A stretch of DNA of 64,000 bases from Ferribacterium limneticum (GTDB lineage Bacteria > Pseudomonadota > Gammaproteobacteria > Burkholderiales > Rhodocyclaceae), in assembly GCF_020510625.1 (NCBI RefSeq), contig NZ_CP075191.1, forward strand, positions 1,526,001-1,590,000, written 5' to 3'. Numbering within the stretch: position 1 is the first letter of the stretch; every line of letters starts with the position of its first letter. Positions 21,811 through 32,865 of the stretch are shown one piece after another. The notes beneath the pieces are model-generated. The model worked only from the letters and a program-made list of their open reading frames with translations, was not told where the DNA came from and did not search any database. Made by a program: the position numbers and the translations under genes.

Positions 21811-22200
21811 TTAGCGCGGGGCTTGCGCTGAAAAACTGTAGAAGCCGCGGCCAAGCGCGTCTTCGTCACCGTTCTGCACGACCCGATAGATCAGCCAGCG
21901 GCCGTCGCGCAGCCGCCAGCCGCGCACCATCTCGCTGTAAGTGACGATTTCGTAGAACTCTTCGTCGTCGTCCGAACGGTTTTCGGTCAGCGTGTAACGA
22001 TGAGCGTAGAAGCATGGTTCGCCATCTTCATCGTGGCCGAGTGTGCGGCAGGCCGGCATTTCGTATTCACGAAAGGCCGTGAAATCGAGCCCTTCGACCA
22101 CGTAGTCCCGCCAGCGCTCGGGCAGATACCGCTGCCATTCAAGCGGCTTTGGCGGGCGAGTGGTGCGTCTGCCGGTGGAGGGCGAGACGGCGGCAGGCAT
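21811..22200 (-). CDS. Uncharacterised soluble protein between modA and modB
   Basis: About 129 residues, not recognised. The ATG at 22200 lies one base after the modA stop; a second ATG at 22215 would overlap modA by 14 bases. No signal peptide or membrane helix. The sequence is rich in Tyr, Arg, Glu and Asp (LPERWRDYVVEGLDFTAFREYE, then EDGEPCFYAHRYTLTENRSDDDEEFYEIVTYSEMVRGWRLRDGRWLIYRVV), which looks like a compact beta-rich cytoplasmic protein. The acidic run SDDDEEF is notable. Its position inside the mod operon suggests a link to molybdate handling, but nothing in the sequence proves it. Confidence 0.75.
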   Translation of the reverse strand: MPAAVSPSTGRRTTRPPKPLEWQRYLPERWRDYVVEGLDFTAFREYEMPACRTLGHDEDGEPCFYAHRYTLTENRSDDDEEFYEIVTYSEMVRGWRLRDGRWLIYRVVQNGDEDALGRGFYSFSAQAPR

Positions 22201-22201
22201 C

Positions 22202-23780
<1,579 letters not shown>

Positions 23781-23796
23781 TTTGTCGCCTTTGCTA

Positions 23797-23820
23797 CGTT
23801 ATGTTGTCGTGTATATAACG
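23797..23820. promoter_or_regulatory. ModE operator in front of modE
   Basis: A 24-base site CGTTATGT..TATATAACG with a TGTCG centre, nearly the same as the known E. coli modA operator. The half-sites CGTTAT and ATAACG are intact. It lies 17-40 bases upstream of the modE ATG and so overlaps the likely promoter; molybdate-ModE bound here should repress the operon. Confidence 0.85.
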
Positions 23821-23928
23821 ATAGCGTAGTTCCCGGTGTTTTCATCGAAAATTTGCGGTTCCCAGCGCTGCGCTATGGTTGAATAGGCATAACGATGTTC
23901 GCTAGATTGTCGACGTGCCTGAAATTTA

Positions 23929-23952
23929 CGCTATACCGATTCGTATATAGCG
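23929..23952. promoter_or_regulatory. Second ModE-type operator, upstream of the molbindin gene
   Basis: A 24-base inverted repeat CGCTATA...TATAGCG with the same length and spacing as the site at 23797-23820. It ends 39 bases before the ATG of the molbindin gene. The changed T-to-C half-site base is matched on both sides. It suggests that ModE controls this divergent gene too, as activator or repressor. Confidence 0.75.
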
Positions 23953-23991
23953 AAAACCGGGCCAGTTCAACAACGCTTCAAGGAGAACGAA

Positions 23992-24420
23992 ATGAAAATC
24001 AGCGCCCGCAACGTTTTCGCCGGCACCATCAGCGCCTTGGTCGATGGCAAGGTCAATGCCGAAGTCGAAATCACCACCCCGACGGGTGATCGCATCGTCG
24101 CCATCGTGACCGAGGGCAGCGTCGCTGCGCTGGGTCTCGCCGTCGGCAAGCCAGCCGTTGCCTACATCAAGGCGCCGTGGGTAATGCTGCTGGCCGGTGA
24201 GGGGGGCGTGAAGTTCAGCGCCCGTAATCAACTCGCCGGTACGGTCGACAGCGTGCAGAAAGGTGCGGTTAACAGTGATGTCAGCATCAAGCTGGCCGGT
24301 GGCACCCTGGTCCATGCCGTGGTCACCAACGATGCCGTGCTTGAGCTTGGCCTCAAGCCGGGCGTTCCGGCCTGCGCCCTGATCAAGGCCAGCCATGTGA
24401 TTCTGGGTGTTCCGGCCTGA
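23992..24420 (+). CDS. Di-Mop molybdate-binding protein (molbindin, ModG type)
   Basis: 142 residues made of two Mop domains: ISARNVFAGTISALVDGKVNAEVEI (about 2-70) and FSARNQLAGTVDSVQKGAVNSDVSI (about 74-140). Both carry the SARNxxxG and V(V/I)T motifs of the molybdate pocket. Such proteins form cytoplasmic trimers that store several molybdate ions. AAGGAG lies directly before the ATG. It is divergent from the modE operon, with a ModE-type operator upstream, so its synthesis should follow molybdate supply. Confidence 0.93.
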   Translation: MKISARNVFAGTISALVDGKVNAEVEITTPTGDRIVAIVTEGSVAALGLAVGKPAVAYIKAPWVMLLAGEGGVKFSARNQLAGTVDSVQKGAVNSDVSIKLAGGTLVHAVVTNDAVLELGLKPGVPACALIKASHVILGVPA

Positions 24421-24558
24421 ACAGCACGCTTCGCCTGTCAGAGAAAGTTATGCCGGGGAAGTGATCGGCTTATTCATGCTGCGTACTGTGAATTTGATCA
24501 CGCAGACTTTTTGCTGAACCGGGCAAAATGAAATCACTGAATCACGAGAGCAAAAAAA

Positions 24559-24756
24559 ATGTCTGTGTCGACCTCCAAGCCTTCCCATTCCCAGTCTGGC
24601 GGATCGGCCCTTGGCAAGGGTGACGGTCAGGCCAGCGAGCGTGATTTCGGCGTCTTCAATCTGCGTGATACCTTGAGTGGAATTTCGGTTCGCGAAGCGA
24701 ACTTCAGTGAATTCCTGGCTGTGCTTAAGCAGAGCGGGCTCCGGACAGTCAAGTAA
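24559..24756 (+). CDS. Small hypothetical protein
   Basis: 65 residues, not recognised. The ATG has GAGAG about 8 bases upstream across an A-run. The first half is Ser/Gly-rich and probably disordered (MSVSTSKPSHSQSGGSALGKG); the second half could form a short helix (FNLRDTLSGISVREANFSEFLAVL). No signal peptide or membrane helix. It stands alone between the molbindin gene and the tRNA pair, so there is no context clue. The reading frame and ribosome site support a real gene only moderately. Confidence 0.5.
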   Translation: MSVSTSKPSHSQSGGSALGKGDGQASERDFGVFNLRDTLSGISVREANFSEFLAVLKQSGLRTVK

Positions 24757-24790
24757 TCCGAAGCGGTGCCGCATCGCGGCAAAAAAGGGG

Positions 24791-24866
<76 letters not shown>

Positions 24867-24869
24867 ACC

Positions 24870-24945
24870 TGGTGCGTCCTGACGGGCTCGAACCGCCGAC
24901 ATTCTGCGTGTAAGGCAGACGCTCTACCAACTGAGCTAAGAACGC
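24870..24945 (-). tRNA. tRNA-Val (anticodon TAC)
   Basis: Cloverleaf on the minus strand: acceptor stem GCGTTCT/AGGACGC with one G-T pair, D-arm with GGTAGAGC, anticodon stem TCTGC/GCAGA around loop CTTACAC (anticodon TAC), T-arm GTTCGAGCC, encoded CCA. It is the upstream member of the Val-Thr pair. Confidence 0.95.
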
Positions 24946-24957
24946 TTAAGGGCGCGA

Positions 24958-24963
24958 ATTATA
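24958..24963 (-). promoter_or_regulatory. -10 box of the tRNA-Val/tRNA-Thr promoter
   Basis: A perfect TATAAT on the minus strand, 12 bases upstream of tRNA-Val, followed by a GC-rich discriminator (TCGCGCCC) typical of stable-RNA promoters under stringent control. The -35 region is weak. Confidence 0.65.
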
Positions 24964-25187
24964 TCCAAAATCGGCGTTTAGGCACGCTTTTCTTGGCGAG
25001 CAGCGATATTTTTCCAAATTGCCTTGTTGTTCTGCCTGTAGTGATGGCGTTCAGCGAGGTGCCGGTGCCCTGTTTTTTCCTTGGTGCAGCGCTGGATTTA
25101 CCGGAAAAGCAGGGCATACCCCAAGTCGTTATCGGGCGCTGGGGTTATACTTAAGTAATAACAAATAAAGCATGCTCTCAATTTAAG

Positions 25188-28100
25188 ATGGACGCTTCGT
25201 CGTCACCGCTGCATTTCCGTCGGCAGATCATCAGGCCGACCTTTGCCGTCACCATTGCGCTGGCTATCCTGTTGCTCGTCAGTTTTGGCGCCTATCTCGA
25301 TTGGCGCGAAAAGGAGCGAACCTCGGCCGTGACGCAGCAGGTTGGTCGAATCTGGCAGAACATGCTTGACGAAAAAAGCCGTCATTTGCGCTGGATGGCG
25401 GATCGGGTGGTCACCGAGCCCGGATTTGTCGAGGCGATGCGGCGAGGGGATCGGGATGTCTTGCTGGCATTGGCCAATCCCGGTTTCAGCGAATTGAAGA
25501 CTCAGTTCGACCTCAGCCACTGGTATTTCATTGCGCCTGATCGCCGCGTGATCCTGCGTGTCCATGATCCGGAGCGGGCGGGTGATGAAATACGCCGCAA
25601 AGGGCTGCTCGATGCCGAGGCCAGCGGCCAGGTGTCGACGGGGCTGGAAGTTGGCACGACCTCTGTTTTTACCCTGCGCCTGGTCATGCCCTGGCATGTG
25701 GATGGGGTCTTGATCGGCTATGTCGAAATGGGGATGGAGATCGAGTCGTTCGCCCGTGAAATCCAGCGCATGACGGGGCTCGAAGTGCTGACGGCTGTCC
25801 ATAAAGCCCACTCGTCGCCGGAGTACTTCGCGAATGGCAAGAAGGCCTTTGGCTTGTCGGGAAACTGGAACGACCATGCCGAGATTGCCTTGCTCGGGCA
25901 CTCGCTGCCCGGGGTTCCCGCATCGCTGATCGCGCCCTGGCAGGCATTTGCACTAGGGAAAGATCAGGGTGTCTTTAGTTTTGCCGATGGCGATCGTGTC
26001 TGGTCGGCGAGCCTGATTGCCTTGTCGGACAACGCCCAGCGCCCGGTGGCTTCAATGGCTATCCTGCGCGACATCACGGCGGATCGGGCGGCGCGCCAGC
26101 GCTTGCTTTATTTCATCGGGCTAGTCAGCGTGTTGTTGATCGCCTTGTTGATGTTTGCCTTGTCGCGTCGGGTCGGACGCATCGAGCAACATGTGATCGA
26201 GGCGAATGAGGCGATTAGCGAATCCAATCAGCGTTTTCGTGACTTTTCCGAGAGTTCTGCTGACTGGCTCTGGGAAATGGACAAGGATCTCCGTTTCTCC
26301 TATTTTTCAGGAAATCTCGAACGCATCTGCGGGATTGATCCGGCCACGGCTCTGGGCAAGAGCCGCAGCGAGTTGTGGCTGAACGATGCCGTCAATGCTC
26401 CGGAGGTTCTGGCCGAACATCTCGCCACCCTTGAGCGTCGCGAGGCGTTTCGCGATTTTCAATACTGCCTGGGCAATGATCGCGGCGAACTGCTGTGGCT
26501 GCTTTCCAGTGGTATTCCTTTTTACGACAAGGCAGGGCGCTTTGCCGGGTATCGCGGCATCGGGCAAAACATCACGGCGCGCAAGATGGCTGAAATGCAG
26601 TTGCGCATGCTCTCGATGGCGGTCGAGCAGAGTGCCGAGGGCATTGTCATCACCGATGTTCATGCCAATATCGAATATGTGAACGAGGCTTTTGTGCGGA
26701 CCACGGGCTTCAGTCGCGAAGAGGCCATTGGGCAGACACCAGGCATCCTGAGTTCTGGCCAGACGCCACGGGAAACTTACCGCGAGCTGTGGGCGACCCT
26801 GTTGGCCGGCCAGATTTGGCAGGGGGAGATGATCAACCGGCGCAAGAATGGCGAAATCTATCCGGAAAGACTGACCATCGTTCCGATCCGCCAGGATGGC
26901 TCAGTGACGCATTACCTGGCCGTCAAGGAGGATGTGACCGAAAAGCGCCGTACTGCCGACGAGTTGGAACGCCATCGGCATCACCTGGAGGAACTGGTCG
27001 AAGAGCGGACCGCGGAACTTGCCCTGGCCAGTGAAGCGGCTGCAGCGGCCTCCAGATCGAAGAGCGCATTCCTGGCCAACATGAGTCATGAAATCCGCAC
27101 GCCGATGAATGCCATCGTCGGCCTGACCTACGTGCTGCGCCGCACTGTCACCGACCCGGCCCAGGCCGACAAACTCGGCAAGATCGCGGCCAGCGCCGAT
27201 CACTTGCTTGGTGTGATCAACGACATCCTCGATATTTCCAAGATCGAAGCGAACAAGCTGGTTTTGGAGAAGACGGAATTCAATCTTGAGGAATTGCTGT
27301 CGCGCGTTTCGACCATGGTCATTGACCGGATTCGCGAGAAACGTCTGGAACTGGTCATCGATGCCGATGCCGGCATCGGGGTTTTGATGGGCGATGCCAC
27401 CCGTCTGGGGCAGGCCTTGCTCAACTATCTTGGCAATGCGGTCAAATTTACCGACTACGGCACCATCGTCCTGCGCGTCCGCTTGATCGAGGAAACCAGC
27501 GACGACGTGCTGATCCGCATCGAAGTCGAGGACTCGGGGGTTGGTATCTCGCCCGAGCACCTGCCGCGCCTGTTCCAGGTGTTTGAACAGGGCGACACGA
27601 CAACGACCCGGCGCTATGGCGGAACCGGTCTTGGCCTGGCGATCACGCGCCGGCTGGCCCGCTTGATGGATGGCGATGCTGGTGTCGAGAGTACGCTCGG
27701 GGTCGGCAGCACCTTCTGGCTGACGGCCCGCCTTGGCCGGGTCAGGTCGGCAACCGGGCGTTATCGCATTCCCAGCCTGCGCGGGAAACGCGCCCTGGTG
27801 GTGGATGACGTGCCGGTGACGCGTCTGGTGCAATCCCAGTTGCTGCGGATGATCGGCCTGGAGGGTGATGGGGCCGCTTCAGGGATCGCCGGCCTGCAGG
27901 AGATCGAGGCGGCGGATCGGCATGGAAGGCCCTACGAACTGGTCCTGATCGATCTGCTGATGCCCGGCATTGACGGCTTTGAAACGCTGACACGGCTGCG
28001 CGCCCTGCCTTTGCAGATCCAGCCGCTGGCTATCCTGGTGACCGCGTCGAGCGACCCGGAGATCATCGCGGATGCCCAAAAGATCGGCTTTGCCGAGGTC

Positions 28101-28616
28101 CTGCTCAAGCCCTTGTCGCCCAGTGTTCTGAACGACTGTCTGAACAGGCACTTGGCCGAGATTGCAGAGCCACCCGGGCGCAGCCTGCAACAGGACGAAA
28201 TCCTTGCCGGTTCGGATGCCGAAAAAATCCTCCAGCGCGATTTCGGCGGTGCGCGAATCCTGCTGGTCGAGGATGAACCGATCAATCAGGACGTTGCGCT
28301 GAGTATCCTGGAAGACATCGGCTGGACAATCGATGTGGCGGCCAATGGACAGGAGGCGCTTGACCTGATTGGCGAACATGATTACCAGCTTGTCCTGATG
28401 GACATGCAGATGCCTGTCATGGACGGTCTGGAGGCAACCCGCCTGATCCGTCGGCTGCCCGGCCACGCAAGCCTGCCGATCATTGCCATGACAGCCAATG
28501 CATTCAGTGAGGACAGGGACAGGTGCTTCGAAGCCGGGATGAGCGATTTCCTGGCCAAGCCCGTCGAACCCGAGGCGCTTTATGCGATGTTGCTGAAGTG
28601 GCTCCGGCGTTCGTGA
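25188..28616 (+). CDS. Hybrid sensor histidine kinase: double-Cache, PAS, PAS, HisKA, HATPase, REC, REC
   Basis: 1142 residues. TM1 about 15-38, a periplasmic double-Cache-like sensor ([27 protein letters not shown] motif) to about residue 300, TM2, two PAS domains (about 345-470 and 475-600), HisKA with [19 protein letters not shown], HATPase with [13 protein letters not shown] and GGTGLGLAI, then two receivers ([24 protein letters not shown] and [33 protein letters not shown]). No HPt follows, so an outside HPt or direct transfer is needed. The next gene on the strand is a tandem HD-GYP protein without a receiver. Confidence 0.92.
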   Translation: MDASSSPLHFRRQIIRPTFAVTIALAILLLVSFGAYLDWREKERTSAVTQQVGRIWQNMLDEKSRHLRWMADRVVTEPGFVEAMRRGDRDVLLALANPGFSELKTQFDLSHWYFIAPDRRVILRVHDPERAGDEIRRKGLLDAEASGQVSTGLEVGTTSVFTLRLVMPWHVDGVLIGYVEMGMEIESFAREIQRMTGLEVLTAVHKAHSSPEYFANGKKAFGLSGNWNDHAEIALLGHSLPGVPASLIAPWQAFALGKDQGVFSFADGDRVWSASLIALSDNAQRPVASMAILRDITADRAARQRLLYFIGLVSVLLIALLMFALSRRVGRIEQHVIEANEAISESNQRFRDFSESSADWLWEMDKDLRFSYFSGNLERICGIDPATALGKSRSELWLNDAVNAPEVLAEHLATLERREAFRDFQYCLGNDRGELLWLLSSGIPFYDKAGRFAGYRGIGQNITARKMAEMQLRMLSMAVEQSAEGIVITDVHANIEYVNEAFVRTTGFSREEAIGQTPGILSSGQTPRETYRELWATLLAGQIWQGEMINRRKNGEIYPERLTIVPIRQDGSVTHYLAVKEDVTEKRRTADELERHRHHLEELVEERTAELALASEAAAAASRSKSAFLANMSHEIRTPMNAIVGLTYVLRRTVTDPAQADKLGKIAASADHLLGVINDILDISKIEANKLVLEKTEFNLEELLSRVSTMVIDRIREKRLELVIDADAGIGVLMGDATRLGQALLNYLGNAVKFTDYGTIVLRVRLIEETSDDVLIRIEVEDSGVGISPEHLPRLFQVFEQGDTTTTRRYGGTGLGLAITRRLARLMDGDAGVESTLGVGSTFWLTARLGRVRSATGRYRIPSLRGKRALVVDDVPVTRLVQSQLLRMIGLEGDGAASGIAGLQEIEAADRHGRPYELVLIDLLMPGIDGFETLTRLRALPLQIQPLAILVTASSDPEIIADAQKIGFAEVLLKPLSPSVLNDCLNRHLAEIAEPPGRSLQQDEILAGSDAEKILQRDFGGARILLVEDEPINQDVALSILEDIGWTIDVAANGQEALDLIGEHDYQLVLMDMQMPVMDGLEATRLIRRLPGHASLPIIAMTANAFSEDRDRCFEAGMSDFLAKPVEPEALYAMLLKWLRRS

Positions 28617-28716
28617 AACCCTGACGATCGCCGGATCATCTGGCGCCCTGGCTCGGGCCGGCTGAAGTAATCCGGAAACGGGAGAACTTTGGCGTTTGTT
28701 GGTAATCTATGTCGCG

Positions 28717-30087
28717 ATGCCTGCCAATTCTCCCACTCAGTTCACCTCGCCAGCGCTGGCTGGTCTGAAACTCTCCGAACTCATCTCGGCGCTCAGTCAC
28801 GCCCTGGATATCACCGAAGGTCAGCCGGAAGGCCATTGCGTGCGTTGCTGCTGGATCGGCATGCACGTCGGCCGTCGCCTCGGATTGAACGACGACGAGT
28901 TATGGAATCTCTATTACACGCTGCTGCTCAAAGACCTGGGCTGCAGCAGCAACGCGGCGCGCATCTGCGAGCTGTACCTGACCGACGACCTCAGTTTCAA
29001 GCGCGATTTCAAGACGGTCGGCGACAGCCTGCCCAAGGTGCTGCAGTTCGTGCTCAGCCACACCGGCCTGAAGGCCGGGCTGGCCGAGCGTTTCCGCAGC
29101 GTGCTGACGATCATGCGCGATGGCGAGCAGATCGCCACTGAGCTGATTGCCACCCGCTGCCAGCGCGGTGCCGAAATTGCCCGTCTGCTGCGCTTCCCGG
29201 AAAGCGTCTCGGCCGGCATCTACAGCCTGGACGAACATTTCAACGGCGAGGGCAAGCCCGCGCGCTTGGCAGGCGAGGCGATTCCGCTTTACTCGCGGAT
29301 CGCACTGCTGGCCCAGGTGATCGACGTTTTTCACACGGCCGGTGGGCCGCAGGCGGCACTCGACGAAATCCACCTCCGGGCCGGGCGCTGGTTCGACCCG
29401 GTGCTGGTCGAGGTGGTCGAGGCGGTGGCCGACGACGCCTTCTGGGCGACGCTGGCAGCCCCCGATGTCATGGCGGCGGTATTGGCGCTCGAACCGGCCT
29501 CGCATGTCGTGGCACTGGACGATGACTATCTCGACGACATCGCCGCTGCCTTCGGTCAGGTGGTCGACTCGAAAAGTCCCTACACCAGCGGCCACAGTGC
29601 GCGCGTTGCCCTCTACACCGACCTGATCGCCGAGGCGCTCGGCCTGTCGCCGGAACGTCGCCGCTGGCTGAAGCGCGGCGCACTGCTGCACGATGTCGGC
29701 AAGCTCGGCGTCAGCAACAGCGTGCTCGACAAGCCTGGCAAGCTCGATGCCGAAGAGTGGGTGGCCGTGCAAGCCCATGCGGCCTACACTGAGGCCATCC
29801 TGTCGCGCATCGACGCCTTTGCCGAACTGGCCCGGGTGTCGGCGGCGCATCACGAGCGGCTGGATGGCAAGGGCTACCCGCGCGGTGTGAGCGCCGACGA
29901 CATCTGCCTCGAAACGCGGATCATCACGACGGCCGATATCTTTGACGCAATCACTGCCGAACGGCCCTACCGCGGCGCCGTGCCGATTCCGAAAACGCTG
30001 GAGATCATGGCCGAAAACGTCGGCACAGCGATCGACCCGCAATGTTTTGAGGCGCTGAAACAGGCACTTGCCCGCCTGCCCAGCTAA
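28717..30087 (+). CDS. Tandem HD-GYP protein, N-terminal copy degenerate
   Basis: 456 residues from the ATG at 28717 (a TTG at 28696 is open but has no ribosome site). The C-terminal HD-GYP domain (about 265-456) is intact: TSGHSARVALY, LLHDVGKLG (HD at 325-326), AHHERLDGKGYPRG and ADIFDAITAERPYR, so it should be a c-di-GMP phosphodiesterase. The N-terminal half (about 15-225) is a worn copy: HCVRCCWIGMHVGRRLGL matches the first His segment, LLLKDLG replaces LLHDVGK, and DEHFNGEGKP replaces HHERLDGKGYP. The copy may serve dimerisation or ligand sensing. It follows the large hybrid kinase on the same strand. Confidence 0.9.
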   Translation: MPANSPTQFTSPALAGLKLSELISALSHALDITEGQPEGHCVRCCWIGMHVGRRLGLNDDELWNLYYTLLLKDLGCSSNAARICELYLTDDLSFKRDFKTVGDSLPKVLQFVLSHTGLKAGLAERFRSVLTIMRDGEQIATELIATRCQRGAEIARLLRFPESVSAGIYSLDEHFNGEGKPARLAGEAIPLYSRIALLAQVIDVFHTAGGPQAALDEIHLRAGRWFDPVLVEVVEAVADDAFWATLAAPDVMAAVLALEPASHVVALDDDYLDDIAAAFGQVVDSKSPYTSGHSARVALYTDLIAEALGLSPERRRWLKRGALLHDVGKLGVSNSVLDKPGKLDAEEWVAVQAHAAYTEAILSRIDAFAELARVSAAHHERLDGKGYPRGVSADDICLETRIITTADIFDAITAERPYRGAVPIPKTLEIMAENVGTAIDPQCFEALKQALARLPS

Positions 30088-30143
30088 GTGCCTGTAAAAT
30101 ACGCCCTTTGTTCGCCGGCCAGCCCGGATAAGGTTCCATTCGC

Positions 30144-31466
30144 ATGACTATTCAGCAAAAAATACCGACCGTCGGCTTCGTTTCCCTTGGTTGCCCGAAG
30201 GCCAGCAGTGACGCCGAGCGCATCCTGACCAAGCTGCGCGCCGAAGGCTATGAGATTTCGCCGAGCTACGACAATTCCGACCTGGTTATCGTCAATACCT
30301 GCGGCTTCATCGATGCTGCGGTCGAGGAATCGCTCGATGCCATCGGCGAGGCACTCAACGAAAACGGCAAGGTCATCGTTACCGGTTGTCTTGGGGCCAA
30401 GGGCGACATCGTCCAGACGACCCACCCGGCCGTGCTCGCCGTCACCGGTCCGCATGCCGCCGACGAGGTGATGGGGATCGTCCATCAGCATCTGCCCAAG
30501 CCGCACGACCCGTATTCCGATCTAGTGCCGCCACAGGGCATCCGCCTGACGCCGGATCACTTTGCCTACCTGAAGATTTCCGAAGGCTGCAACCATAGCT
30601 GCACCTTCTGCATCATCCCGTCGCTGCGTGGCCCGCTGGTTTCGCGGCCGGTCGGCGATGTGCTGGCCGAAGCCGAAAATCTGGCCCGCGCCGGCGTCAA
30701 GGAAATCCTGGTCATTTCGCAGGACACCAGCGCCTATGGCGTCGATTTGAAATACCGCACTGCCTTCTGGGGCGGCAAGCCGGTCAAGTCGCGGCTCAAG
30801 GAATTGTGTGATGCGCTGGCCAGCTTCGGCATCTGGGTCCGCCTGCACTACGTTTACCCGTACCCGTCGGTCGATGACGTCATTCCGCTGATGGCCGAAG
30901 GCAAGATCCTGCCTTACCTCGATGTGCCTTTCCAGCACGCCAGCCCGAAGATTTTGAAGGCGATGAAGCGCCCGGCCTCGGCCGAGAATACGCTGGAGCG
31001 CATTGCCAAATGGCGCGAGATCTGCCCGGAAATCGTCATCCGCTCGACCTTCATCACCGGCTTCCCCGGCGAGACGGAAGAGGATTTCGATCAGTTGATC
31101 CAGTTCCTCGAAGACGCCAAGCTCGACCGCGTCGGTGCTTTCGCCTACTCGCCGGTTGAAGGCGCCAAGGCCAACGAACTCGGTGAACTGCTGCCGGAAG
31201 ACGTCCGCGAAGACCGCCGTCGCTGGCTGATGCAGGTCCAGGAAGATATTTCTGCCGACAAGCTGGCGGCCAAGATCGACACCGTCATTCAGGTGCTGGT
31301 CGATGAAGTGGACGAGGAAGGCACCATCGCCCGTTCCAAGGCCGACGCGCCGGAAATCGATGGTCTGGTTTATCTGGATGGTCATTTCGATGCCCAGCCG
31401 GGTGACTTCCTGCAGGTCAAGGTCATCGACGCCGACCACCATGATCTCTACGCCCAGGTCGTCTGA
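30144..31466 (+). CDS. rimO: Ribosomal protein S12 methylthiotransferase RimO
   Basis: 440 residues, normal for RimO. The N-terminal MTTase domain carries [19 protein letters not shown] and [10 protein letters not shown]. The radical-SAM cluster motif [16 protein letters not shown] (CxxxCxxC) lies at about 150-165. A C-terminal TRAM domain follows (about 375-440). It adds a methylthio group to an aspartate of ribosomal protein S12 using S-adenosylmethionine and two Fe-S clusters. The 3' end overlaps the start of the next gene by 26 bases. Confidence 0.97.
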   Translation: MTIQQKIPTVGFVSLGCPKASSDAERILTKLRAEGYEISPSYDNSDLVIVNTCGFIDAAVEESLDAIGEALNENGKVIVTGCLGAKGDIVQTTHPAVLAVTGPHAADEVMGIVHQHLPKPHDPYSDLVPPQGIRLTPDHFAYLKISEGCNHSCTFCIIPSLRGPLVSRPVGDVLAEAENLARAGVKEILVISQDTSAYGVDLKYRTAFWGGKPVKSRLKELCDALASFGIWVRLHYVYPYPSVDDVIPLMAEGKILPYLDVPFQHASPKILKAMKRPASAENTLERIAKWREICPEIVIRSTFITGFPGETEEDFDQLIQFLEDAKLDRVGAFAYSPVEGAKANELGELLPEDVREDRRRWLMQVQEDISADKLAAKIDTVIQVLVDEVDEEGTIARSKADAPEIDGLVYLDGHFDAQPGDFLQVKVIDADHHDLYAQVV

Positions 31467-32847
31467 TCTGATCGAATTATTGGCCGGGATCGTCGGCACC
31501 GCCCAGGTGCTGACCGACCCGGCCGATTTGGCGCCCTTTCTGACCGACTGGCGTGGCCGTTACCGCGGTGCGGCGCAATGCGTCGTCCGCCCGGGCAATA
31601 CCGCCGAGGTGGCCGCGGTAGTCAAAGCGTGCGCCGACGCCGGCGTGCCCATCGTGCCGCAGGGCGGCAACACCAGCCTGTGTGGCGCGGCGACGCCGAA
31701 CGAAGTGGGCAAGGCGGTGGTGGTCAGTTTGAGCCGCCTGAACCGGATTGCGGCGGTCGACCCAAAAAACAACACGATTTCCGTCGAGGCCGGCTGCACG
31801 CTGGCCGCCGTGCAGGAGGCGGCGCGCGCGGCCGACCGGCTGTTTCCGCTGGCGCTGGCTTCCGAGGGAAGCTGCCAGATCGGCGGCAATCTTTCGACGA
31901 ATGCGGGCGGCGTGCAGGTGCTGCGCTACGGCAACACCCGCGAACTGACGCTCGGCCTCGAAGTCGTCCTGCCCAACGGCGAGATATGGAACGGCCTGCG
32001 CGGTCTGCGCAAGGACAACACCGGCTACGATCTGAAGCAGCTGTTCATCGGCGCCGAAGGCACGCTGGGCATCATCACCGGCGCCGTGCTGAAGCTCTTC
32101 CCGTTGCCGAAAACACAAGTTACCTGCTGGCTGAATGTGGCTTCACCAGCTGCTGCGGTCGATCTGCTGAATTCGGCAAAATCCGTTTTTGACTCGCAAC
32201 TGACGGCCTTCGAGCTGGTTTCGGAAACCTCGCTTGGGCTGGTGTTGAAAAATATTCCGGACACCCAGCGGCCGACCGCAGTTAGCCCCTGGTATGTGCT
32301 GGCCGAGTTCTCCGCGGCCGAACCGGCGGCCATCGAAATCTGGCTGGCTGAGAAGCTGGAGGCCGGTGAGGTCAACGACGGTGTCGTGGCGCAGTCTGAA
32401 ATTCAGGCAAAAAAGCTGTGGGCCTTGCGCGAGAATATTTCCGAGGCGCAGAAGATCGAAGGCATCAGCATCAAGCACGACATCTCGGTACCGGTTTCCA
32501 GCATTCCGGAATTTCTGGCGACCGCCGATGCGGCCCTGGCCAAAGCCTTTCCCGGTATCCGCGTCGTTGCCTTCGGCCATGTTGGTGACGGCAACCTGCA
32601 TTACAACCTGTCCAAAGCCGATGCCCACGATAACGCGGCATTTATCGCCAGCCAGCCTGAGGTCAACCGACTCGTCCATGACACGGTCCACGCGCTGAAC
32701 GGGTCGATTTCAGCCGAGCATGGTATCGGCCAGCTGAAGCGCGACGAAATCCGGCGTTACAAGAGTCCGGTCGAAATGGCGCTGATGCGTTCGATCAAGC
32801 AGGCGCTTGATCCGCGCGGGCTGATGAATCCCGGCAAGGTGATTTAA
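31441..32847 (+). CDS. FAD-binding oxidoreductase, GlcD/D-lactate dehydrogenase family
   Basis: 468 residues from the ATG at 31441, inside the rimO end. FAD-binding PCMH domain: [40 protein letters not shown], then [39 protein letters not shown] and [23 protein letters not shown]-terminal vanillyl-alcohol-oxidase type domain carries [13 protein letters not shown] and [14 protein letters not shown]. It should oxidise a D-2-hydroxyacid (D-lactate, glycolate or 2-hydroxyglutarate type) and pass electrons to quinone or an electron carrier. The substrate is not fixed by the sequence; there is no Fe-S partner gene beside it. Confidence 0.92.
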   Translation: MISTPRSSDLIELLAGIVGTAQVLTDPADLAPFLTDWRGRYRGAAQCVVRPGNTAEVAAVVKACADAGVPIVPQGGNTSLCGAATPNEVGKAVVVSLSRLNRIAAVDPKNNTISVEAGCTLAAVQEAARAADRLFPLALASEGSCQIGGNLSTNAGGVQVLRYGNTRELTLGLEVVLPNGEIWNGLRGLRKDNTGYDLKQLFIGAEGTLGIITGAVLKLFPLPKTQVTCWLNVASPAAAVDLLNSAKSVFDSQLTAFELVSETSLGLVLKNIPDTQRPTAVSPWYVLAEFSAAEPAAIEIWLAEKLEAGEVNDGVVAQSEIQAKKLWALRENISEAQKIEGISIKHDISVPVSSIPEFLATADAALAKAFPGIRVVAFGHVGDGNLHYNLSKADAHDNAAFIASQPEVNRLVHDTVHALNGSISAEHGIGQLKRDEIRRYKSPVEMALMRSIKQALDPRGLMNPGKVI

Positions 32848-32865
32848 GCCGGAGACTGACTGGCG

